Shown: positions 1 through 9,451 of the stretch, in pieces
How the letters are laid out: each line of letters opens with the position of its first letter
How positions within the stretch are numbered: the stretch's first letter is position 1
Position numbers and translations under genes: made by a program
Notes under the pieces: generated by a model
Databases searched by the model: none
What the model was told of the DNA's origin: nothing
Seen by the model: the letters and a program-made list of their open reading frames with translations, nothing else
Origin: Arcobacter sp.
GTDB lineage: Bacteria; Campylobacterota; Campylobacteria; Campylobacterales; Arcobacteraceae
DNA length: 64,000 bases
Direction of reading: 5' to 3'
NCBI GenBank assembly: GCA_020048055.1
Contig: JAIFNA010000007.1
Coordinates: 62,001 to 126,000, forward strand

Positions 1-888
1 AAAACAGCAGTTTGTAATCTTGCTTCGGTAAATTTAAGTAAAATAAATACGAAAGCTGATATTGAAAGGGTTGTGCCTATTGCTATTAGAATGCTTGACA
101 ATGTTATCGATTTAAATTTTTATCCACTCAGAAAAGTTAAAGTTACAAATAGTGCAACAAGAGCTATTGGACTTGGTGTTATGGGTGAGGCCCAAATGCT
201 TGCTGAATCATTTATCCATTGGGGTTCAAATGAGCATTTTAAGAAGATAGATACAATTATGGAATCTATTAGTTATAATGCGATTCTTTCCTCTTCTAAA
301 TTGGCGGTTGAAAAAGGTAAATATCCTGAATTTGAAGGAAGTAACTGGTCAAAAGGGATAATGCCACAAGATTTTGCACCATCTGCTGTTGATGTTTTGG
401 TTGATAAAGATCTATTTGATACAAATTATGACTGGCTGGCTTTACGAGAAGAGGTTAAAAAGAATGGTATGCGAAATGGCTATTTGATGGCAATTGCGCC
501 TACAAGTTCAATTTCAATACTTGTTGGAACTACTCAAGCTATTGAGCCTGTATATAAAAGAAAATGGTATGAGGAGAATTTATCTGGATTGATTCCAGTT
601 GTTGTCCCAAATCTTAGTCCATCAACTTGGGAATACTATAAGCCTGCTTATGAGATTGATCAATTGGATTTAATAAGAGCTGCATCTATTAGACAAAAAT
701 GGATAGATCAAGGTCAAAGTACAAATATATTTATGAGTCTTGATAAAGCTAGTGGAAGATATTTGCATGAAATTTATACTTTGGCTTGGCAACTCGGACT
801 CAAATCTACATATTATCTAAGGGGTCAATCACCAGAAGCTGTTAAAGAAGTAGCAGATAGAAGCACAGAGTGTGTTGGCTGTCAATAA
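1..888 (+). CDS. nrdA: Ribonucleoside-diphosphate reductase alpha subunit, 3' part
   Basis: This is the C-terminal ~295 residues of the class I ribonucleotide reductase large subunit, which reduces ribonucleotides to deoxyribonucleotides in the cytosol. The frame is open from base 1, so the true start lies upstream of the window. Supporting features are the NLASVNLS segment near the left edge, the 'APTSSISILVGTTQ' barrel segment, the 'LKSTYYLRG' stretch near the end, and a C-terminal CVGC pair. That pair corresponds to the mobile Cys pair that re-reduces the active site. It is followed 26 bases later by nrdB, the usual operon. The family call is firm, and only the N-terminal part is missing. 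Confidence 0.95.
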   Translation, partial: KTAVCNLASVNLSKINTKADIERVVPIAIRMLDNVIDLNFYPLRKVKVTNSATRAIGLGVMGEAQMLAESFIHWGSNEHFKKIDTIMESISYNAILSSSKLAVEKGKYPEFEGSNWSKGIMPQDFAPSAVDVLVDKDLFDTNYDWLALREEVKKNGMRNGYLMAIAPTSSISILVGTTQAIEPVYKRKWYEENLSGLIPVVVPNLSPSTWEYYKPAYEIDQLDLIRAASIRQKWIDQGQSTNIFMSLDKASGRYLHEIYTLAWQLGLKSTYYLRGQSPEAVKEVADRSTECVGCQ

Positions 889-914
889 ACATAATAGTTT
901 AAAGGAAAAAATAA

Positions 915-1943
915 ATGGGCATCATAGAAAAAAAAACTATATATAATCCAGATTCGCAAGAGAATCTGAACGATAGAAGAACGTTTGGTGGAAATCCAGA
1001 TGGGATGATAAATTTTACTAGATGTAAATATGAATGGGCAACAAAACTTTGGGATATGATGGAAGCTAATACATGGTTTCCAAGGGAAGTTCAGATGACA
1101 GGCGATGCTAAAGACTATAAATATCTTACACCAGCAGAAAAAAGGATGTATGATTTGGTTTTATCTCAACTTATTTTTATGGATAGTTTGCAAACAAATA
1201 ATCTTATGGATAATATTAATCCATACATCACTGCACCAGAAGTTAATGCTTGTCTAAGTCGTCAAAGTTATGAAGAAGCAAATCATAGCAAATCTTATGC
1301 TGTGATGGTTGAGTCGATTAGTGATAATACTGATGAGATTTATAATATGTGGAAAACAGATGCAAAACTTCGAGAAAAAAATAATTTTATTGCTGGAGTG
1401 TATAAAAATCTAAGTGGTGATATTACTGATGAAAAAATAGTTTTAGCAATGTTTGCCAATCAACTTCTTGAAGGTCTTTATTTTTATTCTGGTTTTGCTG
1501 CGATGTATGCACTCGGAAAATCAGGAAAAATGTTGGGTTCAAGTCAAATGATAAGATTTATCCAAAGGGATGAAGTTACGCATCTTTTGATTTTTCAAAA
1601 TCTAATCAATAGTACCAGAAAAGAGAGACCTGAACTTTTTACACCTGAACTTGAAGAAACAGTTAAAGATATGTTTAGAAAAGCTGTTGACCTTGAAGCA
1701 TCCTGGGGTGAATATATCACTCAAGGGCAAATTCTAGGGTTTACAGATAAAATAATTAGACAATATATTGAGTATTTAGCTGATCAAAGGCTAGAGGCTG
1801 TTGGATATAAAAGTATGTATAATGTAAAGCATCCAATTCCTTGGGTTGATGGTTATGCATCTTTTAATGACCAAAGAACAAACTTTTTTGAAGGAAATGT
1901 GGTAAATTATTCAAAAGGTTCACTTGATTTTGATGATTTTTAA
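915..1943 (+). CDS. nrdB: Ribonucleoside-diphosphate reductase beta subunit
   Basis: Small subunit (342 aa) that carries the di-iron tyrosyl-radical cofactor and passes the radical to NrdA. Iron ligands are visible in the usual order: Asp in 'FMDSLQ', Glu and His in 'EEANHSKSY', Glu in 'NQLLEGLYF', and Glu/His in 'RDEVTHLL'. The Tyr of HSKSY sits four residues after the His, as in class Ia enzymes with a stable tyrosyl radical. The ATG is preceded by an AAGGAAAAAATAA ribosome site. It lies directly after nrdA, and a nitrilase-type gene follows after 3 bases, so all three are probably co-transcribed. Confidence 0.96.
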   Translation: MGIIEKKTIYNPDSQENLNDRRTFGGNPDGMINFTRCKYEWATKLWDMMEANTWFPREVQMTGDAKDYKYLTPAEKRMYDLVLSQLIFMDSLQTNNLMDNINPYITAPEVNACLSRQSYEEANHSKSYAVMVESISDNTDEIYNMWKTDAKLREKNNFIAGVYKNLSGDITDEKIVLAMFANQLLEGLYFYSGFAAMYALGKSGKMLGSSQMIRFIQRDEVTHLLIFQNLINSTRKERPELFTPELEETVKDMFRKAVDLEASWGEYITQGQILGFTDKIIRQYIEYLADQRLEAVGYKSMYNVKHPIPWVDGYASFNDQRTNFFEGNVVNYSKGSLDFDDF

Positions 1944-1946
1944 TAG

Positions 1947-2663
1947 ATGAATTTAATAGCTCTTCAATCAAAAACAACGGAGGATTTCGCTAGAAATCTT
2001 CTAAATTTGATTTTTCACATAAAAAATACTTCTAAAAATAGTTTAATTGTAGCACATGAATTGGTTATTACTGGTTATTCGTATGATGATTTTGAAGCTG
2101 CATTGGAAATTTCTAATCAAGCAATACAACAATTGATTGAGCTATCAACAAATAAAATTATTTCTTTAACTCTTTTGACAAAACAAGGTAGTAGTTTTTA
2201 CAATACACTCCATATTTTCTATAACAATGAACTAATTCATACCCAATCAAAACATAAGCTTTTTTTACTAAGTGATGAGGGGAAATATTTTTCAAGTGGT
2301 AATGAAGATGATATAAAATTGATTGAAGTAGATGGTTTAAAAATTGGAATTTTAATATGTTTTGAGCTTAGGTTTACAGAGTTATGGGGAAAATTAAGAG
2401 GTGCTGATGTTATTCTTATCCCTTCAATGTGGGGAAAACCACGAAAAGAGCATCTTGAGACACTCTCAAAAGCACTAGCTATCGCAAATCAATGTTATGT
2501 TGTAGTAAGTAATAGTTCAAATGAAGATATGGCCAATGGTAGTGGAATTATAGATCCATTTGGCAATGAAACGAGAGATGATGCTAAAGAGGTTGTTTCA
2601 ACAAAGTTTGATGCAGAACAGATTAAAAAGATTAGACGATACATAAATATGGGAATAAAATAA
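1947..2663 (+). CDS. Carbon-nitrogen hydrolase (nitrilase superfamily)
   Basis: A 238-residue cytosolic amidase-type protein. The nitrilase triad is visible: Glu38 in 'AHELVITGYSY', a Lys in 'SKHKLFLL' near residue 104, and the nucleophilic Cys in 'GILICFELRF' near residue 138. The substrate cannot be told from sequence. Candidates in this superfamily include deaminated glutathione or omega-amides. It starts 3 bases after nrdB and shares the TAATG junction with the next gene, so it is translated within the nrd operon. The link to nucleotide reduction is positional only. Confidence 0.85.
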   Translation: MNLIALQSKTTEDFARNLLNLIFHIKNTSKNSLIVAHELVITGYSYDDFEAALEISNQAIQQLIELSTNKIISLTLLTKQGSSFYNTLHIFYNNELIHTQSKHKLFLLSDEGKYFSSGNEDDIKLIEVDGLKIGILICFELRFTELWGKLRGADVILIPSMWGKPRKEHLETLSKALAIANQCYVVVSNSSNEDMANGSGIIDPFGNETRDDAKEVVSTKFDAEQIKKIRRYINMGIK

Positions 2664-2908
2664 TGGACAAAGAAGATATTGAAGCACAAAAAAATAAGAA
2701 TAATACATTACATGGAGTTACACTAGAAAATATTATTACAACACTTCAAGATGTTTATGGTTGGGATAAATTAGCTTTAAGATTGAATGTGAATTGCTTT
2801 AAAAAAGATCAAAGTATAAAATCTTGTTTAAATTTTTTTAGAAAAACTCCATGGGCAAGGGAAAAACTAGAGAAAATTTATATTCAATATGTCAATAATA
2901 GAAAATAA
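2663..2908 (+). CDS. VF530-type small DNA-binding protein (DUF2132)
   Basis: An 81-residue protein matching the VF530/DUF2132 family by its characteristic core: 'LHGVTLENII', 'YGWDKLA', then 'CFKKDQSIKSCLNFFRKTPWAREKLE'-like spacing (CLNFFRKTPWAR is the clearest piece). Members of the family are small double-stranded DNA-binding proteins of unknown cellular role. The start codon overlaps the upstream stop as TAATG, so translation is probably coupled to the carbon-nitrogen hydrolase. Confidence 0.8.
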   Translation: MDKEDIEAQKNKNNTLHGVTLENIITTLQDVYGWDKLALRLNVNCFKKDQSIKSCLNFFRKTPWAREKLEKIYIQYVNNRK

Positions 2909-2932
2909 TTCTATTGCAAATTATCTTCTATA

Positions 2933-3658
2933 TTATGCTAATAATTTTGGTGAATGAGCTGGTATAGCATTTGCTTGAGAAAGTGCAACTGAACCTATAA
3001 TGCTATTTATATTTGCACTTGAAAAATCAGCCATATTTTTTCCAAAATCTATATTTTTAAAAGGTGCTTGTTGGTTTGATTTGTCAATTTCACTTACAAT
3101 ATTTTCGATCGCTTTTTGCTCGTTTTTATTGATTTCTTCAGCAAAAAAACTTTTTTCTTGTTCAATTACTGCTGTTTGTTGCTTAATCGTTTCTATAAGT
3201 TCTTCTGTGCTCAATGGTTTTGCACCTAGCATACCATCAAAATATGTACGACTTGTTGTGTCTTGTTGTGATTTTTCAAACTCTTTATTTATTGTAAGTG
3301 TTAAGCTATTGTAGTTTGAAATTCCATTTTCAATATTAGGTTGATTCGTATCAATTTCAATTTGAGTTGAATTTTCTGGTATCTTATTGATTATGTTTTG
3401 AATATCATTTAGAATTACTGATTGTTTCTCTAAAGTTTGCAAACTTATTTGAGCTGAACTAATATTGCTTATAAAATCTTTCAGGGAATTACTGAAGTCG
3501 CTTTTTTTATCAATTGAATCAAAATCAATTGCAAATGTATCTGTTTCTATTTCTGTTTTGGCATATTCTATTTTTTCTAAAGTTTTTACATTTATAGAGT
3601 TTGTTAATGAAGAGGTTTCATTAGCTAATTGTAATCCATTGTATTCTTTTATTTCCAT
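2933..3658 (-). CDS. Unknown protein with flagellin-like C-terminal tail
   Basis: 241 residues, transcribed alone, with AAGGAGAATACT before the ATG. I do not recognise a family for the body. It is rich in Asn, Ser, Gln and Glu with predicted amphipathic helices (for example residues ~150-200, 'TEELIETIKQQTAVIEQEK') and has no signal peptide or membrane segment. The last ~20 residues, with 'ALSQANAIPAHSPKLLA', closely resemble the C-terminal D0 helix of bacterial flagellins (SQANAxxxxxxKLL). By inference this could be a cytoplasmic or exported protein related to filament or hook assembly, or a partner of flagellin chaperones. No other flagellar gene is in the window. Confidence 0.6.
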   Translation of the reverse strand: MEIKEYNGLQLANETSSLTNSINVKTLEKIEYAKTEIETDTFAIDFDSIDKKSDFSNSLKDFISNISSAQISLQTLEKQSVILNDIQNIINKIPENSTQIEIDTNQPNIENGISNYNSLTLTINKEFEKSQQDTTSRTYFDGMLGAKPLSTEELIETIKQQTAVIEQEKSFFAEEINKNEQKAIENIVSEIDKSNQQAPFKNIDFGKNMADFSSANINSIIGSVALSQANAIPAHSPKLLA

Positions 3659-3999
3659 AGTATTCTCCTTTGTCAGATTTTATAATGCAGTATATTCAAG
3701 TATTAGTTAAACTTTTCTTAAAAATAGATAAAATTATATAAAATTAAGTTTTTTTCTGATATGTAAACGGTAGGTTAGTTTTATACTTAAGGCTCATAAA
3801 ACATTAATCATCTTTTAAATATAATCAAAAACTTTTTTGTTTGCAAAATATGAAGCCTAAAATCTCAAATAGTAGAGATATTATATTTCTATAATGAACT
3901 TTTTACTTTGCTAAAACAAGCTGATTTTCAGAACGAAACAATATAAATACAAATCTAAAATTTAAACAGATTTGAGAATTAATTTTTTAAGGAGAAAGC
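3659..3999. other. Divergent intergenic region
   Basis: 341 bases between the minus-strand flagellin-tailed gene and ilvI. It is very AT-rich. On the minus side a TATAAA box (near 3680-3690) precedes the AAGGAG ribosome site. On the plus side an ATATTTCTATAATGAACT stretch near 3882-3900 could be a sigma-70 -10 element for ilvI. I see no leader peptide with repeated Ile/Val/Leu codons, no T-box and no known riboswitch. Confidence 0.4.
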
Positions 4000-5697
4000 A
4001 TGAGAATAACTGGTGCTAAAATGGTAATAAAAGCTCTTGCTATGGAAAATACAGAAGTTGTATTTGGTTACCCAGGTGGAGCTATTATGAATGTTTATGA
4101 TGAAATTTATAAACAAAAAGATTTTCAACATATTTTAACAAAACATGAGCAAGGTGCTGTTCATGCTGCTGATGGTTATGCTAGAGCAACTGGAAAAGTT
4201 GGTGTTTGTATAGTTACATCTGGTCCAGGATTTACAAATGCAGTAACTGGGCTTGCAACAGCATATATGGATTCAATCCCTTTGGTTTGCATAAGTGGAC
4301 AAGTTCCAAATGCGATAATTGGCACAGATGGTTTTCAAGAGATTGATGCTGTTGGAATTAGTAGACCTTGTACTAAGCATAATTTTTTGGTTACTACAAT
4401 TGAGGAGTTACCAAGAGTTCTAAAAGAAGCATTTTATATAGCAAGTTCAGGAAGACCAGGGCCAGTCCACGTTGATATTCCAAAAGATGTTACAGCAAAT
4501 CTTGGAATTTTTAATTATCCAACAGAGATAAATTTATCAACTTATAAACCTACAATAAAAGGTAATTCGAGACAAATAAAAAAAGCTTTAGAGGAGATTG
4601 CCAACAGTAAAAAACCTCTTATATATATAGGCGGGGGTGCTATTTTATCAAATTGTTCAGACGAGATTAAGGAGTTTGCAAAGGCCACAGGAATACCTTC
4701 TGTTGAAACATTGATGGCAAGAGGTGTTATGGGGAGTAAAAATCCACTTCTTTGTGGAATGCTTGGTATGCATGGTGAATATGCTGCTAATATGGCAATG
4801 CATGATACTGACTGTATTATCTCTTTTGGTGCTAGATTTGACGATAGAGTAACTGGACGACTTGATAAATTTGGAAAACACGCAAAAATTATCCATGTTG
4901 ATATTGACCCAGCTAACATTGGGAAAATAGTACATATTAATTATCCAATAGTCGGTGATTTAAAAAGTGTAATGGGTGATATATTAGCACTTATGGGCGA
5001 GTATAAGTTTAATGATTATAGCTCATGGGTAAATATAATTAAAGAAAATCAAATAAAAGAACCATTGAAATATTTTGAAGATAGTGATAGTTTAAAACCT
5101 CAGTGGGTAGTCCAAAGAACTGGTGAATTGCTAGGCGATAATGCTATTATTTCAACAGATGTTGGTCAACATCAAATGTGGGCAGCACAATTTTACCCTT
5201 TTAATTATCCAAGACAATGGATAACAAGTGGTGGTTTAGGTACGATGGGATTTGGATTACCTGCTGCTATGGGTGTTAAAAGAGGATGCCCAGATAAAAT
5301 ATCTGTAAATTTTACAGGTGATGGTTCAATTATGATGAATGTGCAAGAGGTTATGACTTGCACACAATATCAAACACCAGTTGTAAATATTATTTTAAAC
5401 AATAATTATCTTGGTATGGTAAGACAATGGCAAACATTTTTTTATGAAGATAGATTATCAGAAACAATTTTGGAAGTTCAGCCAGATTTTAAAATGTTAT
5501 GTGAATCTATGGGCGGTATTGGTTTTAGAGTTACAACAAAAGAGGAGTTTGATAAGGCACTAGATGATGCTGTTAAATCAAATAAAACAGCTTTTATTGA
5601 GGTTATGATTGATAGAAGGGAAAACGTTTTTCCAATGGTTCCAAATGGACACGCGTTAAATGAGATGCAGTTATTGCAAGAGGGGGATAAAAAATGA
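4000..5697 (+). CDS. ilvI: Acetolactate synthase large subunit
   Basis: 565 residues; the catalytic subunit of acetohydroxyacid synthase, the first common step of branched-chain amino-acid synthesis, using thiamine diphosphate, Mg and FAD. The N-terminal 'VFGYPGGAIM' and 'TKHEQGAVHAADGYAR' contain the catalytic Glu. 'TSGPGFTNAVTG' follows, then the FAD-binding middle domain with 'GMLGMHGEYAANMAM' and 'ISFGARFDDRVTGR'. The C-terminal ThDP motif runs from 'FTGDGSIMMN' to 'NNNYLGMVRQWQ'. Length matches the family. AAGGAGAAAGC precedes the ATG. It overlaps ilvH by four bases (ATGA). Confidence 0.96.
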   Translation: MRITGAKMVIKALAMENTEVVFGYPGGAIMNVYDEIYKQKDFQHILTKHEQGAVHAADGYARATGKVGVCIVTSGPGFTNAVTGLATAYMDSIPLVCISGQVPNAIIGTDGFQEIDAVGISRPCTKHNFLVTTIEELPRVLKEAFYIASSGRPGPVHVDIPKDVTANLGIFNYPTEINLSTYKPTIKGNSRQIKKALEEIANSKKPLIYIGGGAILSNCSDEIKEFAKATGIPSVETLMARGVMGSKNPLLCGMLGMHGEYAANMAMHDTDCIISFGARFDDRVTGRLDKFGKHAKIIHVDIDPANIGKIVHINYPIVGDLKSVMGDILALMGEYKFNDYSSWVNIIKENQIKEPLKYFEDSDSLKPQWVVQRTGELLGDNAIISTDVGQHQMWAAQFYPFNYPRQWITSGGLGTMGFGLPAAMGVKRGCPDKISVNFTGDGSIMMNVQEVMTCTQYQTPVVNIILNNNYLGMVRQWQTFFYEDRLSETILEVQPDFKMLCESMGGIGFRVTTKEEFDKALDDAVKSNKTAFIEVMIDRRENVFPMVPNGHALNEMQLLQEGDKK

Positions 5698-6191
5698 AAA
5701 GTGCACACGATTTTTATAACACAACTGAAAAAAGAGAGATAATTTCAGTTATTGTACAAAATGAAGATTCTGTACTTTCTAGGATTTCAAATCTTTTTTC
5801 TGCACGTGGATACAATATTGATAGCTTAACGGTTGCACCAATTCCAAATAGTGAGTATTCAAGATTTACAATTGTAACTGTTGGAAGTGGAAGAACTATT
5901 GATCAGATTGTAAAACAATTAAATAAACTTATTCCTGTTTTAAAAGTAATTGAGCATAAAAATTTTATTGAAAAAGATACTGTACTTATAAAACTTCCAA
6001 TCGGACAAAATTTAAGTGATATTGACGTTGTAATTAAAGCTTACAATGGTTCAATTGAGCACATCACAGATGATGCTGTAATACTTTCAGCTACCAATAA
6101 TCCAAAAAGAATTATGGATCTAATTAAAATTATCCAATCATTCAATCCAATAGAGATTGTAAGAAGTGGTGTTGTATCGATAGAGAGATAA
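5694..6191 (+). CDS. ilvH: Acetolactate synthase small (regulatory) subunit
   Basis: 165 residues; the regulatory partner of acetolactate synthase, which activates the large subunit and confers valine feedback. The N-terminal ACT domain is seen as 'ISVIVQNEDSVLSRISNLFSARGYNIDSLTVAP'-type spacing (key residues N-x-x-G-v-L-sRi replaced by N-E-D-S-V-L-S-R). The C-terminal half carries the typical 'DAVILSATNNPKRI' segment. It starts inside the ilvI stop (ATGA overlap) and ends just before a strong terminator. Confidence 0.95.
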   Translation: MKSAHDFYNTTEKREIISVIVQNEDSVLSRISNLFSARGYNIDSLTVAPIPNSEYSRFTIVTVGSGRTIDQIVKQLNKLIPVLKVIEHKNFIEKDTVLIKLPIGQNLSDIDVVIKAYNGSIEHITDDAVILSATNNPKRIMDLIKIIQSFNPIEIVRSGVVSIER

Positions 6192-6196
6192 TTTTA

Positions 6197-6235
6197 TAGT
6201 TACAAAATATATCTTTATTTTGTAACTATTTTTAA
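6197..6235 (+). terminator. Rho-independent terminator after ilvIH
   Basis: A perfect 12-base-pair inverted repeat, TAGTTACAAAAT and ATTTTGTAACTA, separated by an 8-base loop and followed by TTTTT. It begins six bases after the ilvH stop, so it very likely ends the ilvIH transcript. Confidence 0.85.
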
Positions 6236-6264
6236 AGCTACTGAAACAAAAATCGGAGAAAATA

Positions 6265-7224
6265 TTGAAACTACAAGAGATTACTAAAGATTTAAACATT
6301 ACTTGTGATTTTGATATCGAAGTTTTTGGATTAAACACACTAAAAGATGCTTCTGCTAATCAAATTTCATTTTTAGAAAATACAAAATACATACAAGACT
6401 TAAAAGATACAAAAGCTGGTGCTGTATTTGTTAATGAAGAGTTAAAAAATGAAGTTCCAAAAGATACAATCGCACTAGTATGTCAAAATCCATATATTGC
6501 TTTAGCTATGGCATCAAAATACTTTGCGATGGCTATTGTTGAAATTGATGGCAACAACCCAATTGTTGGTGAAAAATGTACTATAATGGAAAATGTATCA
6601 ATTGGCAAAAACACAATAATCGGACAAAATTGCATAATTATGGCTGGAGCTTTCATTGGTGATAATGTAACTCTTGGTGATAATGTTTTAATCTATCCAA
6701 ATGTTGTAATTTACAGAGATTGTGTAGTTGGAAATGATGTGATAATTCATGCTGGTACAGTTATTGGAAGTGATGGATTTGGCTTTGCTCATACAAAAGA
6801 TGGAAAATATATTAAAATTTATCAAAATGGAAATGTTGTTATTGGTGATGATGTTGAGATTGGTTCAAACTGCTCAATTGATAGGGCGGCATTTTCATCA
6901 ACTATCATAAAAAATGGTGTTAGGATTGATAATCTTGTCCATATTGCACATAACTGTATCATTGGTCAAGGTTCAATTTTGGTTGGTCAAGTTGGTTTGG
7001 CTGGTTCAACGATTTTAGATGAATATGTTGTTATGGCTGGACAAAGCGGAGCAACGGGACATCTCAGAATCGCCCCTTTTACTACTGTTTCAGCTAGATG
7101 TGGCGTCAGTAAAACGATAACTGAACCAAAAAAACAATGGGCAGGTTTCCCTATGATGGAGCATAAATCTTGGTTAAAATTAAATGGAAAACTATCAAGA
7201 TTACTAAAAAAGGATAACAAATAG
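6265..7224 (+). CDS. lpxD: UDP-3-O-(3-hydroxyacyl)glucosamine N-acyltransferase
   Basis: 319 residues; the third step of lipid A synthesis, N-acylation of UDP-3-O-acyl-glucosamine. After an N-terminal uridine-binding domain the protein runs into left-handed beta-helix hexapeptide repeats, from about residue 100 to 260 ('VGEKCTIMENVSIGKNTIIGQNCIIM' type, read as I/V-G-x-N-x-x-I). The catalytic His region is 'RIDNLVHIAHNCIIG', and the 'GSDGFGFA' motif is typical of LpxD. The start is a TTG placed 7 bases after GGAG. No nearer ATG gives the full N-domain. ftsK follows directly. Confidence 0.93.
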   Translation: MKLQEITKDLNITCDFDIEVFGLNTLKDASANQISFLENTKYIQDLKDTKAGAVFVNEELKNEVPKDTIALVCQNPYIALAMASKYFAMAIVEIDGNNPIVGEKCTIMENVSIGKNTIIGQNCIIMAGAFIGDNVTLGDNVLIYPNVVIYRDCVVGNDVIIHAGTVIGSDGFGFAHTKDGKYIKIYQNGNVVIGDDVEIGSNCSIDRAAFSSTIIKNGVRIDNLVHIAHNCIIGQGSILVGQVGLAGSTILDEYVVMAGQSGATGHLRIAPFTTVSARCGVSKTITEPKKQWAGFPMMEHKSWLKLNGKLSRLLKKDNK

Positions 7225-9374
7225 CAGCAAAAATATTATATTTTATTTTAAGTTTTGTACTTATCTATTTTGCATTTTCTATATTTGTAACATCTTCTGA
7301 TGTGGTTGGAATGGTTGGTTATAATGTAGCTATTTTTTCCCATGAATACTTTGGTTACTTATCTTATGTTTATATTTTTGGTCTGCTTTATGGGCTTTAT
7401 GAACTTATTAATGTTGGCAAAATAAAAGAGGAATTTGCTATCAAATTCCTAATTGGATTTTTTATCTTTGTAAATCTTTTATTGTTTCAAGGACTAGTTT
7501 TTGAAGATGAACTATCTGGATTGATTGGTGAAAATTTAATATTACTTTTTACCCCAATTATTGGAATCGCTGGTATTTGGATATTTATTGCAATTGGTAT
7601 TGCTGTTGGTGTTTATGTTTTATCTCATTACAATGACTTTAATATCAAAGAATTTTTTTCCCAAATTATTAAAAAATTAAAAACAAATCAAACACAAAAA
7701 CATCCAATTCAAAAAGAGCAACCAAAAGTGTTTTTAAAACCAAAAGAGTTAAAAAAACAAGACAATGATGAAATAAAGCTTCTTGAAGAAAAAATAGCAA
7801 AACTTGATAAAGAGTTGGAGAAAAATGTACAAGTTGAAATCAAAGATGAAAATGAAAATGTAACAACTTATGAAACAACTTTACATAAAGACAAAGTTAC
7901 TATAGTTGAGGAGTTGGAGGAGAATAAAAAACTTCTTGAAGATATAGATATGGGTGTTGTTGCTAAACCAAAAGATTTTAAATTACCATCACCTGATTTT
8001 TTTGCAAAACCAGTAAAAACAAAAGTAAAAGTAAATGAAGCCTTGATAGATCGAAAAATTGAAGATTTATTACAAAAACTTCTTCAATTTAAAATTGAAG
8101 GTGATGTAGTTAGAACTTACACAGGACCAATTGTTACTACTTTTGAATTTAAACCAGCTCCCAATATCAAAATATCAAAAATATTAGGGCTTCAAGATGA
8201 TTTAGCGATGGCGCTTAAGGCTCAAACAATTAGAATTCAAGCACCTATTCCTGGAAAAGATGTTGTTGGGATTGAGGTTCCAAATGAAGATATGGAAACT
8301 ATATATCTAAGGGAACTTCTTGAGAGTGATTTATTTCAAAATAGTAAATCACCGCTTACGATGATACTTGGAAAAGATATTGTCGGGCAACCTTTTGTTA
8401 CAGATTTAAAAAAACTTCCACACCTTCTAATCGCTGGAACTACTGGAAGTGGTAAATCGGTTGGTATTAATGCGATGATATTGTCATTGCTTTATAAAAA
8501 TTCCCCAGATAATTTAAAACTTATAATGATTGATCCAAAAATGCTTGAATTTTCGATGTACAACGACATTCCCCATCTTCTAACACCAGTTATAACAAGA
8601 CCAGCTGAGGCTATAAATGCCTTAGCAAATATGGTAAAAGAGATGGAAAGACGATACTCTATGATGGCAAAAACAAGAACGAAAAATATTGAAAATTATA
8701 ATGAAAAAGCACTAGATGAAGGCTACGATCCTTTTCCTTATATTGTAATTATTATTGATGAGTTAGCGGATCTTATGATGACAAGTGGTAAAGAGGTTGA
8801 GATAAATATTGCAAGACTCGCTCAAATGGCAAGAGCAAGCGGAATACATCTAGTAGTTGCTACTCAAAGACCATCTGTTGATGTTGTTACAGGGCTTATT
8901 AAAGCTAATTTACCAAGTAGAATAAGTTATAAAGTAGGGCAGAGGGTTGATAGTAAAATTATCCTTGATAGTATGGGGGCTGAGTCATTGCTTGGTCGAG
9001 GTGATATGCTTTTTACACCACCTGGGATGAGTGGACTTGTTCGTATTCATGCACCTTGGAGTGATGAAAAAGAGATTGAAAAAGTTGTTGAATTTCTAAA
9101 AGATCAAAGGGAAGTCCAATATGATATTAGTTTTTTAAAAGAGAAAAATGATGATTTTACACCACTTGGAAGTGCTGCTGAATTTGGTGAGCTCGATGAG
9201 TTTTATGAAGAAGCAAAATTGATAGTTTTACAAGACCAAAAAAGTTCAATAAGTTATCTTCAAAGAAGGTTAAAAATAGGTTACAACAGAGCTGCTAGTA
9301 TTGTGGAACAACTAGAGCATAATGGAGTTTTATCTGCTGTTAATAGTAAAGGCAATAGAGAAATTTTAATATAA
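7221..9374 (+). CDS. ftsK: DNA translocase FtsK
   Basis: Membrane-anchored DNA translocase that pumps the chromosome termini through the division septum. The motor carries Walker A 'IAGTTGSGKSVGIN', Walker B 'VIIIDELADLMM', 'VVATQRPSVDVVTG', and a C-terminal winged-helix gamma domain ('YLQRRLKIGYNRAASIVEQLE'-like). A GTG at 7302 gives 690 aa but begins inside the first periplasmic loop. The same frame stays open back to 7218 and encodes a further hydrophobic helix ('ILYFILSFVLIYFAFSIF'), giving the usual four transmembrane segments. No ATG, GTG or TTG exists there. AAGGA at 7210 places an AUA codon at 7221 in start position. I chose 7221, and the exact start is uncertain. Confidence 0.9.
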   Translation: MAAKILYFILSFVLIYFAFSIFVTSSDVVGMVGYNVAIFSHEYFGYLSYVYIFGLLYGLYELINVGKIKEEFAIKFLIGFFIFVNLLLFQGLVFEDELSGLIGENLILLFTPIIGIAGIWIFIAIGIAVGVYVLSHYNDFNIKEFFSQIIKKLKTNQTQKHPIQKEQPKVFLKPKELKKQDNDEIKLLEEKIAKLDKELEKNVQVEIKDENENVTTYETTLHKDKVTIVEELEENKKLLEDIDMGVVAKPKDFKLPSPDFFAKPVKTKVKVNEALIDRKIEDLLQKLLQFKIEGDVVRTYTGPIVTTFEFKPAPNIKISKILGLQDDLAMALKAQTIRIQAPIPGKDVVGIEVPNEDMETIYLRELLESDLFQNSKSPLTMILGKDIVGQPFVTDLKKLPHLLIAGTTGSGKSVGINAMILSLLYKNSPDNLKLIMIDPKMLEFSMYNDIPHLLTPVITRPAEAINALANMVKEMERRYSMMAKTRTKNIENYNEKALDEGYDPFPYIVIIIDELADLMMTSGKEVEINIARLAQMARASGIHLVVATQRPSVDVVTGLIKANLPSRISYKVGQRVDSKIILDSMGAESLLGRGDMLFTPPGMSGLVRIHAPWSDEKEIEKVVEFLKDQREVQYDISFLKEKNDDFTPLGSAAEFGELDEFYEEAKLIVLQDQKSSISYLQRRLKIGYNRAASIVEQLEHNGVLSAVNSKGNREILI

Positions 9375-9451
9375 AATTTAATACAAGTTGTTGTAAAATC
9401 AATTTGATTCTAACAAAATCATAAGATGAAATTTAATTTAAGGAGTATAAG

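Noticed and set aside
3000-3710. Plus-strand reading frames opposite the flagellin-tailed gene
   Set aside because: They are hydrophobic shadow frames without ribosome sites. The minus-strand frame has a strong one and a plausible protein.
3779-3999. T-box or attenuator leader for ilvIH
   Set aside because: No T-box sequence, no run of branched-chain codons and no terminator hairpin is present before ilvI.
7302-9374. GTG at 7302 as the ftsK start
   Set aside because: It begins inside the first periplasmic loop and omits a hydrophobic helix encoded in the same open frame directly upstream.
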